9,890 bases of DNA from Candidatus Parvarchaeota archaeon (GCA_023488405.1 JAMDDW010000018.1:1-9890); one strand, 5' to 3'. Shown: positions 1-6,055, counted from the stretch's first letter. Made by a program: numbers and translations. The notes: generated by a model from the letters alone, not told the origin.

Positions 1-1
1 A

Positions 2-406
2 AAAAGAAAAATGGTAAAAGGTAGTACTAAGTTAATTTTTAAGGAAAGCAATAGTGCAAAATATAGCGAGAAATTTGAAAGTGTTCAGAAAGTCGCTGAA
101 GAAATTAGAACTGCACTTAATAATAAAAATTGGGGTTGGGATTATCCCCGAATGATTAAAGAATACTTTGGTGATATGTATCTTTCTATGATGGAATTTA
201 AAAAAGTATTAAAGCCAGACGGAAGCGCATTGTTAGTAGTGGGAGATCAAACATATAAAAAAATTATTATCCCTGTAGGCAAAATACTATTAGAAATGGC
301 TAATGATCTAGGTTATTCATCCGCTAAAATAGAACTTTTTAGAGTGAGAAGAAGCACCGTCCATGATTTACCGCTTAATGAGGAGATAGTTATACTCAAA
401 AATTAG
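2..406 (+). CDS. DNA methyltransferase, C-terminal fragment (5' end outside window)
   Basis: The frame is open through the left edge (K-R-K precede the first in-window Met), so this is the tail of a larger gene. The visible protein has the C-terminal half of a Rossmann-type DNA amino-methyltransferase: a helix with YFGDMYLSMMEFKKVLKPDG, then the strand ALLVVGDQTY, then IPVGKILLEMANDLGY and a closing strand. This 'YF.DM...E..KVLKP.G...VVGD' pattern is typical of SPPY-type N4-cytosine/N6-adenine DNA methylases after motif IV; the SAM-binding and catalytic motifs would lie upstream of the window. It converges on, and overlaps by 4 bp, the NotI-family endonuclease gene on the other strand, which supports a role as the protective methylase of a type II restriction-modification system. 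Other SAM-dependent methylases share this fold, so the DNA substrate rests partly on context. Confidence 0.75.
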   Translation, partial: KRKMVKGSTKLIFKESNSAKYSEKFESVQKVAEEIRTALNNKNWGWDYPRMIKEYFGDMYLSMMEFKKVLKPDGSALLVVGDQTYKKIIIPVGKILLEMANDLGYSSAKIELFRVRRSTVHDLPLNEEIVILKN

Positions 407-1314
407 GTTCTTAAAAAATTACCACTTTCAATTTTTTCGTTTAAAGCTTCTAAGATTAGACTTTCTTCGATTGGTTCCTTCTTAGACATAGCTTTTTGCA
501 ATGCTGACGGAGAAGTGCATACACATTTTCTTATAACTAAATTATAACGATCATTTGAAACATTGTGGTCCAAGCCAACAACTACAAAAATTAGATTATT
601 GGTTTTTAGATCATTTTCTTTATCTACATCTTTCATTATTACTCCATAAATTTTACAAAGAATATCAAATAATGTATCTTGTATGACCCAAAGAGATTTT
701 TTTCCCAATTTTTGGAATAGATACCCTTTGTCTATCATCTGTAGCGAGCTTCCTTTTATCGAAGCTTTAGAATTTAACCCATACTCATAAGTATTTTGAG
801 TAATATCTTTCCCGTCAAAAAAATCCTTTATACATAATACTAAACCCCCCGTCCCAGTAGTTGCGTCGGCCTGAAATTCTAAATGTGAATAATCAATAAT
901 TTTTTGGGTTGTGTCATTAAATTCGCAGATTATCCAATCTGCTCTCCCATACTTGCCAAGACCTATCTCTGGTACAAACAGCAGGTTCTTACCCTTAAAG
1001 AATTTATCTTTAATAAAGTCAAATACAATTACTTTGCCCTTTGTATTCTTTTCTTGAAATCTGTATGGGCATATTATTACCGCTTCGCCAGTTTGTTTAC
1101 CAGTGCCACCATGAAATGTAGAACAAGCCCCAGTTTGGTGGCTTAATAAAAAGTTTCCCTTATCATCAGTTAGATTTGATTTCTTGTTGATTGGATCACA
1201 ATCAGTATCACTACCATTTCCTCTAAAAGGACACAGGTACTTGGATCTTATTTTTGTAGCTTCGATTGTCTTATTTGTCGGTGGGAAACCAAATATCTCA
1301 GATACATATCGCAT
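403..1314 (-). CDS. NotI-family type II restriction endonuclease
   Basis: Predicted double-strand DNA endonuclease partner of the convergent methylase. Counted from an upstream in-frame TTG (1327-1329), the 308-residue reading has four cysteines at C33 (CPF), C44, C69 and C87 (CPYRFQ) near the N-terminus. This matches the Cys4 metal-binding domain characteristic of NotI-family enzymes. A PD-(D/E)XK-like site follows: GRADW (D131), then HLEFQAD with E151-x-Q153, the ExQ variant of the usual ExK. I prefer the ATG at 1312-1314 (303 aa) because a TATA-like box at 1336-1344 is centred 26 nt before it, the leaderless spacing seen across this window. The TTG start has no Shine-Dalgarno. The protein is somewhat shorter than NotI itself. 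Recognition specificity cannot be read from sequence. A Cys4 zinc-ribbon protein of unrelated function is the alternative, but the adjacent methylase makes that unlikely. Confidence 0.78.
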   Translation of the reverse strand: MRYVSEIFGFPPTNKTIEATKIRSKYLCPFRGNGSDTDCDPINKKSNLTDDKGNFLLSHQTGACSTFHGGTGKQTGEAVIICPYRFQEKNTKGKVIVFDFIKDKFFKGKNLLFVPEIGLGKYGRADWIICEFNDTTQKIIDYSHLEFQADATTGTGGLVLCIKDFFDGKDITQNTYEYGLNSKASIKGSSLQMIDKGYLFQKLGKKSLWVIQDTLFDILCKIYGVIMKDVDKENDLKTNNLIFVVVGLDHNVSNDRYNLVIRKCVCTSPSALQKAMSKKEPIEESLILEALNEKIESGNFLRT

Positions 1315-1335
1315 ATGGGTTGAAGACAATCTTAG

Positions 1336-1344
1336 TATAAAAAT
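1336..1344 (-). promoter_or_regulatory. TATA-like box for the NotI-family gene
   Basis: The minus strand reads ATTTTTATA, centred about 26 nt upstream of the ATG at 1314. This is the expected archaeal TATA-to-start distance for a leaderless mRNA and is the main argument for choosing that ATG over the TTG at 1329. Confidence 0.5.
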
Positions 1345-1399
1345 CTACTTTATAACTAAAAAGCGTCAACTTTAATAGAGGTCATTACTCTCAGAAGTG

Positions 1400-1413
1400 G
1401 CAAAGGGCTTTGC
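1400..1413. repeat. 14-bp inverted repeat between divergent genes
   Basis: GCAAAG-GG-CTTTGC is a perfect 6-bp-arm inverted repeat with a 2-bp centre. It lies between the divergent promoters of the endonuclease gene (minus) and the zinc-ribbon gene (plus). It could be an operator, but the arms are short and there is only one copy, so chance is possible. Confidence 0.3.
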
Positions 1414-1457
1414 TAACTAAGTCCGATAATTAAGTTACTTTGGGAGCAGTATTAAGG

Positions 1458-1465
1458 TTTTATTA
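1458..1465 (+). promoter_or_regulatory. TATA-like box for the small membrane-protein operon
   Basis: TTTTATTA is centred about 25 nt before the ATG at 1486, consistent with a leaderless transcript carrying both small genes. Confidence 0.4.
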
Positions 1466-1485
1466 GCTGAAAGTGATATTAATTT

Positions 1486-1641
1486 ATGGCTGACAACAAA
1501 GGAGGTGCAATCGCAGTACTTCTAGCGTTAGGTTTAATTCTGGGAGCAATATGGTTGGGATCTAAGAAAAAGTGTCCTCATTGCGGCAAAGAGAATGATA
1601 GTACATCTACTGAGTGTAAACATTGTGGAGCGAAATTATGA
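1486..1641 (+). CDS. 51-aa membrane-anchored zinc-ribbon protein
   Basis: A very short gene: a polar start (MADNKGG), one hydrophobic helix at residues about 8-25 rich in Ala/Leu/Ile/Gly, then a basic stop-transfer stretch and a double CxxC zinc ribbon (CPHCGK at 30-33 and CKHCGAKL at 44-47). By the positive-inside rule the ribbon after SKKK faces the cytoplasm. Single-helix plus zinc-ribbon microproteins are widespread in archaea but their roles are mostly unknown; the ribbon could bind protein, nucleic acid or just metal. Its TGA stop overlaps the ATG of the next gene (ATGA at 1638-1641), which indicates translational coupling and a shared membrane role. A TATA-like box sits 25 nt before the start. 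Confidence 0.75.
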   Translation: MADNKGGAIAVLLALGLILGAIWLGSKKKCPHCGKENDSTSTECKHCGAKL

Positions 1642-1886
1642 CGCATCCCGATTACTTAAGAGCATTCAGTGGATATATCATAACTATTTTATTTATAGCG
1701 GATTTCATAGCTTTAATTTTTGTTAGGGGACTAATAATAACTCCTTTCTTGGGGGTAGGATTTATAATTGGTGCGATTAGATTCTTCTTTGGGAGCAAAG
1801 GAATTAAAAGTATGGAATTTTCAGCAAACCCATTTAAGTTTAAATTAAATTATTATAATACTCATAAAAAATTAAGGAAGCAATGA
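1638..1886 (+). CDS. 82-aa two-helix membrane protein coupled to the zinc-ribbon protein
   Basis: The start is the ATG at 1638, which overlaps the TGA stop of the preceding gene; in-frame codons upstream of it lie inside that gene. The protein is MTHPDYLRAFSGY, then a hydrophobic helix at about 13-31, a short basic turn (VRG), a second helix at about 32-53 (ITPFLGVGFIIGAIRFFFG), and a basic tail ending HKKLRKQ that should be cytoplasmic. I do not recognise a family. Coupling to the zinc-ribbon gene suggests the two form a small membrane complex. The last 15 bp overlap the end of the convergent ASCH-domain gene. Confidence 0.65.
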   Translation: MTHPDYLRAFSGYIITILFIADFIALIFVRGLIITPFLGVGFIIGAIRFFFGSKGIKSMEFSANPFKFKLNYYNTHKKLRKQ

Positions 1887-2270
1887 TTTAAGTTTTACTT
1901 CTATATTAAATATTCCAAGCCTTCCGTTTAAAGGTATTGGTCTCTTGAGCCTTGCTGGATTTTCAAGGATAAATCCATAACGGTAACTTGATTTGTAGCT
2001 TCCAGCCAGATGCAGGCTTTTATCACTTAGAAAATCACGCCTGTTTTCATACTTTTTGCAGCCAACCAAATCAACTTTGCCTATAATTTTCCCGAGTGCG
2101 ATGCCGCTCTTGTCGATTTCAAAACGCTTAAGTGCAGTAATATCTGGGATCTTGGAAGCATGTATCAGCAAATTGCCCCTGTAATTTGTTTTCCAGCCCC
2201 TTATCTCAATCCTTTTCTTTCCCGCTATTATTAAGTCAGCAAATGGCTGTTTCACTGAAAGGCATTTCAT
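1872..2270 (-). CDS. ASCH-domain protein
   Basis: A compact 132-aa protein that is essentially one ASCH (ASC-1 homology) domain: the N-terminal signature MKCLSVKQPFADLIIAGKKR continues into IEIRGW with the family's G-K-K-x-x-E-x-R motif (residues 17-24), then YRGNLLIHASK (30-40), the first half of the beta-barrel. The C-terminal half has YRYGFILENP and PLNGRLGIFNIE. ASCH domains are PUA-like folds thought to bind RNA or nucleotides, and some bacterial members hydrolyse N4-acetylcytidine; the exact role here cannot be told. The start ATG at 2268-2270 has TTTAAAATA on the minus strand centred 26 nt upstream, so it probably has its own promoter even though the membrane-protein gene ends only 25 bp before it. 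Confidence 0.85.
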   Translation of the reverse strand: MKCLSVKQPFADLIIAGKKRIEIRGWKTNYRGNLLIHASKIPDITALKRFEIDKSGIALGKIIGKVDLVGCKKYENRRDFLSDKSLHLAGSYKSSYRYGFILENPARLKRPIPLNGRLGIFNIEVKLKSLLP

Positions 2271-2291
2271 ATAATTGACTAAACAATCAAT

Positions 2292-2300
2292 TATTTTAAA
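2292..2300 (-). promoter_or_regulatory. TATA box for the ASCH gene
   Basis: The minus strand reads TTTAAAATA, close to the archaeal consensus, centred 26 nt before the ATG at 2270. It overlaps the last codons of the upstream membrane-protein gene. Confidence 0.55.
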
Positions 2301-3018
2301 TGTGCGTTATAATTTCGCTCTTTTGCCTTTTTAAATAAAACTCCGCTATAATTAATAATGCGATGAATACGCTCCCAATTAAATGTGGGTAATTGGCAAA
2401 TAAGTTATTGAGACTTATTTTGGATAGAGGGGGGTTTGGGAAAAATAACATAGTGTTATTAAATAATAGAGAAATAAGATAAATAGGTATCAGCAAGATA
2501 ACTGCTAAGATGTTTATGCGCCGAATTTCATTGCGATTAAGTGTTTCGATAAATAACACAATTAAAAAGTATAAGTAGAAAGTAAAACTTAATGATAAAA
2601 GTGAGCTTCCTCCTTTTATCGGATTCGCGTTTCCAAAAAATTGGGAAATCGCAATTAAATATGTCACAACTAGGCCATTAAAAATCATAAAATCTAAGTT
2701 TATCTTATTTGGGAAAACGGCATCTTCAAAGTGCCCTTTATTAAGCTTTTTACTAAATTTGAGCAAGAGTTCTAAAATAAAGCATATTGAATATAATACG
2801 CTAAAATAGATAAGGGAGTATGCTCCTCCTTGATCTTCTATTGGATTGAATGGTGCGATCGCAACCTGGATGATTCTGTCATTGTTCGAGCTTGATGCCA
2901 AGATAGTACTTACTGCAGGGTTAATATCAAATATAAAAAACAATATAAAAAAGACCAATACAAATATTATAGAGTATCTTTTAGTCTTCAGAATATCAGA
3001 CCAAAATTTATTATTCAT
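2296..3018 (-). CDS. Six-helix membrane protein, rhomboid-like (tentative)
   Basis: This 240-aa protein has six predicted membrane helices at about 15-34, 66-87, 109-128, 138-160, 168-187 and 211-230. The topology and two polar features recall rhomboid intramembrane serine proteases. Helix 4 begins with GGSS (136-139), near the rhomboid GxSG catalytic motif, and helix 6 carries YPHLIGSVF with His212 three residues before a glycine, like the rhomboid 'HLxG' motif. The second glycine of GxSG is a serine here and the rest of the sequence is diverged, so the assignment is inference. It may be an inactive relative or an unrelated polytopic protein. The start ATG (3016-3018) is preceded by GAGGAG only 2 nt away, a close-spaced Shine-Dalgarno. 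It lies upstream of the ASCH gene on the same strand. Confidence 0.7.
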   Translation of the reverse strand: MNNKFWSDILKTKRYSIIFVLVFFILFFIFDINPAVSTILASSSNNDRIIQVAIAPFNPIEDQGGAYSLIYFSVLYSICFILELLLKFSKKLNKGHFEDAVFPNKINLDFMIFNGLVVTYLIAISQFFGNANPIKGGSSLLSLSFTFYLYFLIVLFIETLNRNEIRRINILAVILLIPIYLISLLFNNTMLFFPNPPLSKISLNNLFANYPHLIGSVFIALLIIAEFYLKRQKSEIITHI

Positions 3019-3074
3019 GTCTCCTCAAATATTAACGCAATGATCTTATTTGCGGTTACATCCTTGTAAGCTTA

Positions 3075-3083
3075 TTTATAATA
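3075..3083 (+). promoter_or_regulatory. TATA box for the 57-aa membrane protein
   Basis: TTTATAATA is centred 25 nt before the ATG at 3104. It supports that start, and the reality of the small gene, over in-frame codons further upstream. Confidence 0.45.
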
Positions 3084-3103
3084 TTATTTATTTAATCCTT
3101 TAT

Positions 3104-3277
3104 ATGGCAAATATATTAGGTTATATCCTAGCAAGCATAATAATCCTTGCTCTTTCGCCTTTAGGCATAGTAATAGTCAGTTCCTTCGAAGTTTCATTTA
3201 CAAATATCATTCCTATAATCTTTGTAATGATAACGATTCTGGGTTTTACTTTTCCAGTTATAGGAGCGCTTGGCTAA
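3104..3277 (+). CDS. 57-aa two-helix membrane protein
   Basis: A small hydrophobic protein beginning MANILGYILAS, with helix 1 at about residues 4-26 and helix 2 at about 33-55 separated by a polar turn (SFEVSFTN). There are hardly any charged residues. No family recognised. The start is chosen for the correctly placed TATA box; in-frame codons upstream would have to be initiated inside that promoter. It could be a membrane microprotein that accompanies another complex, but no neighbour overlaps it to suggest a partner. Confidence 0.5.
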   Translation: MANILGYILASIIILALSPLGIVIVSSFEVSFTNIIPIIFVMITILGFTFPVIGALG

Positions 3278-3300
3278 AATAAACTAGTTTAATAAAATTC

Positions 3301-3307
3301 TTTTATT
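3301..3307 (+). promoter_or_regulatory. Possible TATA box for the 61-codon ORF
   Basis: TTTTATT is centred 25 nt before the ATG at 3329. Such sequences are common by chance in DNA this AT-rich, so the support is weak. Confidence 0.25.
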
Positions 3308-3328
3308 CTGCCTGTTTTTAATTATAGT

Positions 3329-3514
3329 ATGCCAAGAACTATACCGAAAGAGATAAAGGAAAAGGCAAGAGGATTTGTCATGTTGCTAAGTATAATGAAA
3401 ATTCTTAGTAAGTCTTCTCATCTCAGATCAGGGATAACTAAACCCATGTGCCCAGAAATCTTGCTAGCGTCTATTCTAGATGTGGCCCGCTTATCAGAAT
3501 TCCAAGTTTTATGA
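3329..3514 (+). CDS. Short ORF with HTH-like N-terminus (doubtful, possibly a remnant)
   Basis: A 61-codon ORF beginning MPRTIPKEIKEKARG. This resembles the opening of helix-turn-helix proteins of the 'IPKEIKEKAxEL' type seen in transposases and small regulators, and SIMKILSKSSHLRSG could be a weak recognition-helix region. A normal continuation is missing, so it may be a decayed or truncated gene. Its last 44 bp overlap the 3' end of the opposite-strand solenoid gene, which argues against an important C-terminus. A TATA-like heptamer at 3301 has the right spacing. No function can be assigned. Confidence 0.3.
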   Translation: MPRTIPKEIKEKARGFVMLLSIMKILSKSSHLRSGITKPMCPEILLASILDVARLSEFQVL

Positions 3515-4592
3515 TTGGCGCTTTTATTTTATAAGGTAAATACACAAATCCTTTTTTGTATATTTTATTATTAGATGAGAAAGGCCCGAAACAACTAGGT
3601 ATATCTGTTCCAGGTTGATCGTCATATTCATGGTAGGAATAGACATTTCCTAGCTTACCATTTATTTTTTTAAAGTGAATCTCAGATTCACGGGCTTCAT
3701 AAAACGAGTTATCCCCAAGTTCATCAATATACATTTTGCTTTTGAATGCCCCTGCTCCAAAGCCTTCACCAGCTTTTTTACCGTAAACACTGCATCTTGA
3801 TATTTCATATGCTGCATTATAACCAACCTCATTAAAATGAATCTCGCTATCTCTTGCAAATTGTGCAAAATTATCCCGGGCTTCGTCAATAATAAGTGTT
3901 GAAGCTCCTATCCTGAGACCAGCATAATTTCCAGCTTTTTTAGCCATTATCTTGCTTTCTGTTGAGGATATTCCCAAGTAATTTCCTGCTTCATAAACAT
4001 TTATTTTCGAGTTTCTTGACTCTCCGCCTAAGTCGCTGCCGGCCATACCAGAAATGTTTATCTCCGAGTTTTTCATTTTATAACCCGCATAATCTCCAAC
4101 TTCCCTAGCAAATATCCTGCTGTTTACTGCATTTTCCCCAAGATAGTCTCCGGCAATATCTACATGTCCCTCTGCATCTTTTAGGTTATAGAACAGGTTG
4201 TCAATAGGCTTTGGAGATTTTATGTAAACCTTCTCTCCAGGTTTTATAACATTGTTTATTGCTGCTGAAAGTAATGCCCCAAAAGCACCTGTTCCGTGCA
4301 GGTTTTTATATACCTTTTCATTACTAGCGACATCTTCAACGTCTTTTAGTTTATAATCTAAATTTTTCATTTCTCCACGCAGGTATTCGTCATCAACAAT
4401 TATTGGAGCATCTGACTTAGAAAGATCGGAAAGAACTGACAGCAATGCATCTAACCCTTTAAGTTGGTTTTTATTAGCGTTTTCAAATATATTTTTAATA
4501 CAGGTTTTAGCCTTTTTTAATTCTCTTTTATACTCTAATGCTTCCTCTTCGCTTATTGTATGAAAATATGGCCCGTCTACGCTTCCTCCCAT
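3471..4592 (-). CDS. GXGXG-like beta-helix solenoid protein, paralogue A
   Basis: A 373-aa protein without signal peptide or membrane helix. Residues 1-115 form a mostly helical N-terminal domain (ELKKAKTCIKNIF, then GLDALLSVLSDLSKSD). A linker with PGEKVYIKSPKP leads into nine full coils of 18 residues (one has 19) from about 140 to 302, plus a partial coil to about 315. The coil consensus is S-x-I-x-[VF]-x-x-A-G-x-x-x-G-x-x-x-x-[NDK]. Stretches such as VGDYAGYKMKNSEINI and MAGSDLGG resemble the GXGXG right-handed beta-helix of glutamate synthase and formylmethanofuran dehydrogenase subunit C, with several glycines replaced by Ser or Asn. There is no catalytic domain, so a scaffold or binding role is likeliest (inference). 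The start is ATG 4590-4592 because AAGGTGAT lies four bases before it; an in-frame GTG is inside that Shine-Dalgarno. The C-terminus (316-373) is unlike paralogue B. Confidence 0.85.
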   Translation of the reverse strand: MGGSVDGPYFHTISEEEALEYKRELKKAKTCIKNIFENANKNQLKGLDALLSVLSDLSKSDAPIIVDDEYLRGEMKNLDYKLKDVEDVASNEKVYKNLHGTGAFGALLSAAINNVIKPGEKVYIKSPKPIDNLFYNLKDAEGHVDIAGDYLGENAVNSRIFAREVGDYAGYKMKNSEINISGMAGSDLGGESRNSKINVYEAGNYLGISSTESKIMAKKAGNYAGLRIGASTLIIDEARDNFAQFARDSEIHFNEVGYNAAYEISRCSVYGKKAGEGFGAGAFKSKMYIDELGDNSFYEARESEIHFKKINGKLGNVYSYHEYDDQPGTDIPSCFGPFSSNNKIYKKGFVYLPYKIKAPIIKLGILISGPHLE

Positions 4593-4596
4593 TTTT

Positions 4597-4604
4597 ATCA
4601 CCTT
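4597..4604 (-). promoter_or_regulatory. Shine-Dalgarno of paralogue A
   Basis: The minus strand reads AAGGTGAT, four bases before ATG 4592. It complements the conserved archaeal 16S 3' end and decides the start: the in-frame GTG at 4599-4601 is part of the SD itself. Confidence 0.8.
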
Positions 4605-4643
4605 CGTTTGCTTTTATTTAAATAAATAATATCAGAATGGGGA

Positions 4644-4675
4644 TATTATATAAGCTTTTATTTATTAGAAAGTAG
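4644..4675 (-). promoter_or_regulatory. Duplicated promoter of paralogue A (TATA box plus upstream 13-mer)
   Basis: On the minus strand TTATATAA (4653-4646) lies about 60 nt before the start. It is preceded by a 13-mer (plus strand TATTAGAAAGTAG, 4663-4675) identical to one at the same place upstream of paralogue B. Transcription should start near 4622-4626, giving a leader of about 30 nt with the SD near its end. Confidence 0.6.
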
Positions 4676-4801
4676 TATGTTAAATAGTTAAAATTTAACA
4701 AGTTCGCCGAAAATTTCCATTTCGAAAGATAAGGGTTGTAAAATAGAATTAAGCAGACATTGCTTTTCTTGTCAAATATTTTATGGTTTGAATTATCGTT
4801 A

Positions 4802-5890
4802 TCAAATTTCACCTCTTAGGAAGTCATTAATTACACAGTTAAACCAATCTATTGCATGTATTATATAAAATGGTACAAAGGGTAAACCATTCTTATATAG
4901 TTTATTATGAAGCTCGCGTCTCCTACTACCAGGGTCCCACTTACCAAGTGCACCATCTAACTTTTTAAAGTGAATTTCTGAATATTGCATGTACCAACCT
5001 GCATTATAACCAAGTTCATCAACGTACATTTTACTTTCATATGCTTCCAGCCCGAAGTTTTCTCCGGCTTTTTTGCCATAAACCTTACATCTCTTTACAC
5101 CCATTGCTGCGTTATCACGGGCTTCATTAAAATGGATCTCGCAGTCTGTAGCATATCCTCCAAGGCCATATCCAGCTTTGTCAACATAAATTTTGCTTTT
5201 GAATGAATGCCACCCCAATTCTGCGTCTGCTTTTTTAGCCGAGATTAAACTCCTTTCAGAAGAACCGCCAAGCCTTTCACCCGCTTTATTAACGTATATC
5301 TTTGAATCTTCCATGGAAAAACCCGCATTATTCGCTGCTTTGTATATGTGCATCTCCGAGTTTTTCATTTTATGACCCGCAGCATCTCCAGCTTTTCTCG
5401 CGAATATGTTACTGTTTACTGCATTTTGCCCAAGATACTTTCCAGCAATATCTACGTGTGCCTCTGCATCTTTTAGGTTATAGAACAGGTTGTCAATAGG
5501 TTTTGGAGATTTTATGTAAACCTTCTCTCCAGGTTTTATAACATTGTTTATTGCTGCAGATATAACGATTCCTAAAGATTCAGTCGTTTCAATTCCTTCA
5601 TACAGTCTTTCATCCCTTACAACATCTTCAACGTCTTTTAGTTTATAATCTAAATTTTTCATTTCTCCACGCACGTATCCCTCATCTGCAATTATTGTGG
5701 CATCTGACTTAGAAAGATCGGAAAGAACTGACAGCAATGCATCTAACCCTTTAAGTTGATTTTTATTAGCGTTTTTAAATATATTTTTAATACAGGTTTT
5801 AGCCTTTTTTAATTCTCTTTCTTGTGCTAACTCTTCTTCTCTGCTTATCGTATGAAACCATGGCCAATCCGGCCCGTCTCTTCCTCCCAT
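4802..5890 (-). CDS. GXGXG-like beta-helix solenoid protein, paralogue B
   Basis: Tandem paralogue (362 aa) of the gene at 3471-4592, separated from it by about 210 bp. The N-terminal domain (1-120) is nearly identical in blocks such as KKAKTCIKNIF and NQLKGLDALLSVLSDLSKSD, and GEKVYIKSPKPIDNLFYNLK is fully conserved. Nine full 18-residue coils run from about 142 to 303, all exactly 18, plus a partial coil. They include cleaner repeats than in A, for example SKIYVDKAGYGLGG, SKIYVNKAGERLGG and SKMYVDELGYNAGW. The C-terminal tail (about 315-362) differs entirely from A. No signal peptide, membrane helix or catalytic motif is visible. The start is ATG 5888-5890, set by AAGGTGAT four bases upstream. 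A cytoplasmic scaffold or binding protein is the best guess; the GXGXG relationship is by pattern only. Confidence 0.85.
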   Translation of the reverse strand: MGGRDGPDWPWFHTISREEELAQERELKKAKTCIKNIFKNANKNQLKGLDALLSVLSDLSKSDATIIADEGYVRGEMKNLDYKLKDVEDVVRDERLYEGIETTESLGIVISAAINNVIKPGEKVYIKSPKPIDNLFYNLKDAEAHVDIAGKYLGQNAVNSNIFARKAGDAAGHKMKNSEMHIYKAANNAGFSMEDSKIYVNKAGERLGGSSERSLISAKKADAELGWHSFKSKIYVDKAGYGLGGYATDCEIHFNEARDNAAMGVKRCKVYGKKAGENFGLEAYESKMYVDELGYNAGWYMQYSEIHFKKLDGALGKWDPGSRRRELHNKLYKNGLPFVPFYIIHAIDWFNCVINDFLRGEI

Positions 5891-5894
5891 TTTT

Positions 5895-5902
5895 ATCACC
5901 TT
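5895..5902 (-). promoter_or_regulatory. Shine-Dalgarno of paralogue B
   Basis: AAGGTGAT on the minus strand with the same four-base spacing to the ATG as in paralogue A. The in-frame GTG at 5897-5899 lies within it and is therefore unlikely to be the start. Confidence 0.8.
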
Positions 5903-5942
5903 CTTTTGCGTTTACTTAAACGGAAATATTAGAATAGAATTA

Positions 5943-5972
5943 CTATATAACCTTTTACCTATTAGAAAGTAG
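5943..5972 (-). promoter_or_regulatory. Duplicated promoter of paralogue B (TATA box plus upstream 13-mer)
   Basis: On the minus strand TTATATAG (5950-5943) is followed about 60 nt later by the start codon. The 13-mer on the plus strand, TATTAGAAAGTAG (5960-5972), matches that of paralogue A exactly and may be a transcription-factor site or an extended BRE region. Confidence 0.6.
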
Positions 5973-6023
5973 AGTTTTTATCTAAAATCAAGAGTGAAAA
6001 ACCCTAGAAAAATAAAAATCAAG

Positions 6024-6032
6024 TTTTATATT
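6024..6032 (+). promoter_or_regulatory. TATA box for the HExxH protein gene
   Basis: TTTTATATT is centred 28 nt before ATG 6056. There is no Shine-Dalgarno, so the transcript is probably leaderless. It is divergent from the paralogue B promoter. Confidence 0.5.
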
Positions 6033-6055
6033 GGAATTATAATCAATTATATAAT

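Noticed and set aside
1327..1329. TTG as start of the NotI-family gene
   Set aside because: It has no Shine-Dalgarno, while the ATG at 1314 has a TATA box at the leaderless spacing used across the window; still possible.
904..1375. Plus-strand frames at 904-1146 and 1184-1375
   Set aside because: They lie antisense to the endonuclease gene and lack promoter or protein features.
4618..4812. 64-codon minus-strand frame between the two solenoid genes
   Set aside because: It occupies the duplicated promoter and leader region, has no start signal of its own, and is an AT-rich hydrophobic chance reading.
4985..5499. Several plus-strand open frames opposite paralogue B
   Set aside because: They mirror the repetitive solenoid codons on the other strand; no promoter or recognisable protein pattern.
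3471..5890. CRISPR array or DNA-level tandem repeats
   Set aside because: The 54-bp periodicity is at the protein level, with diverged DNA between coils and intact reading frames, so it is a coding solenoid.
4613..5922. Conserved hairpin in the leaders of the two solenoid genes (4613-4626 and 5909-5922)
   Set aside because: Both leaders contain a short inverted repeat, but the axes are out of register when the leaders are aligned and no compensatory changes are seen.
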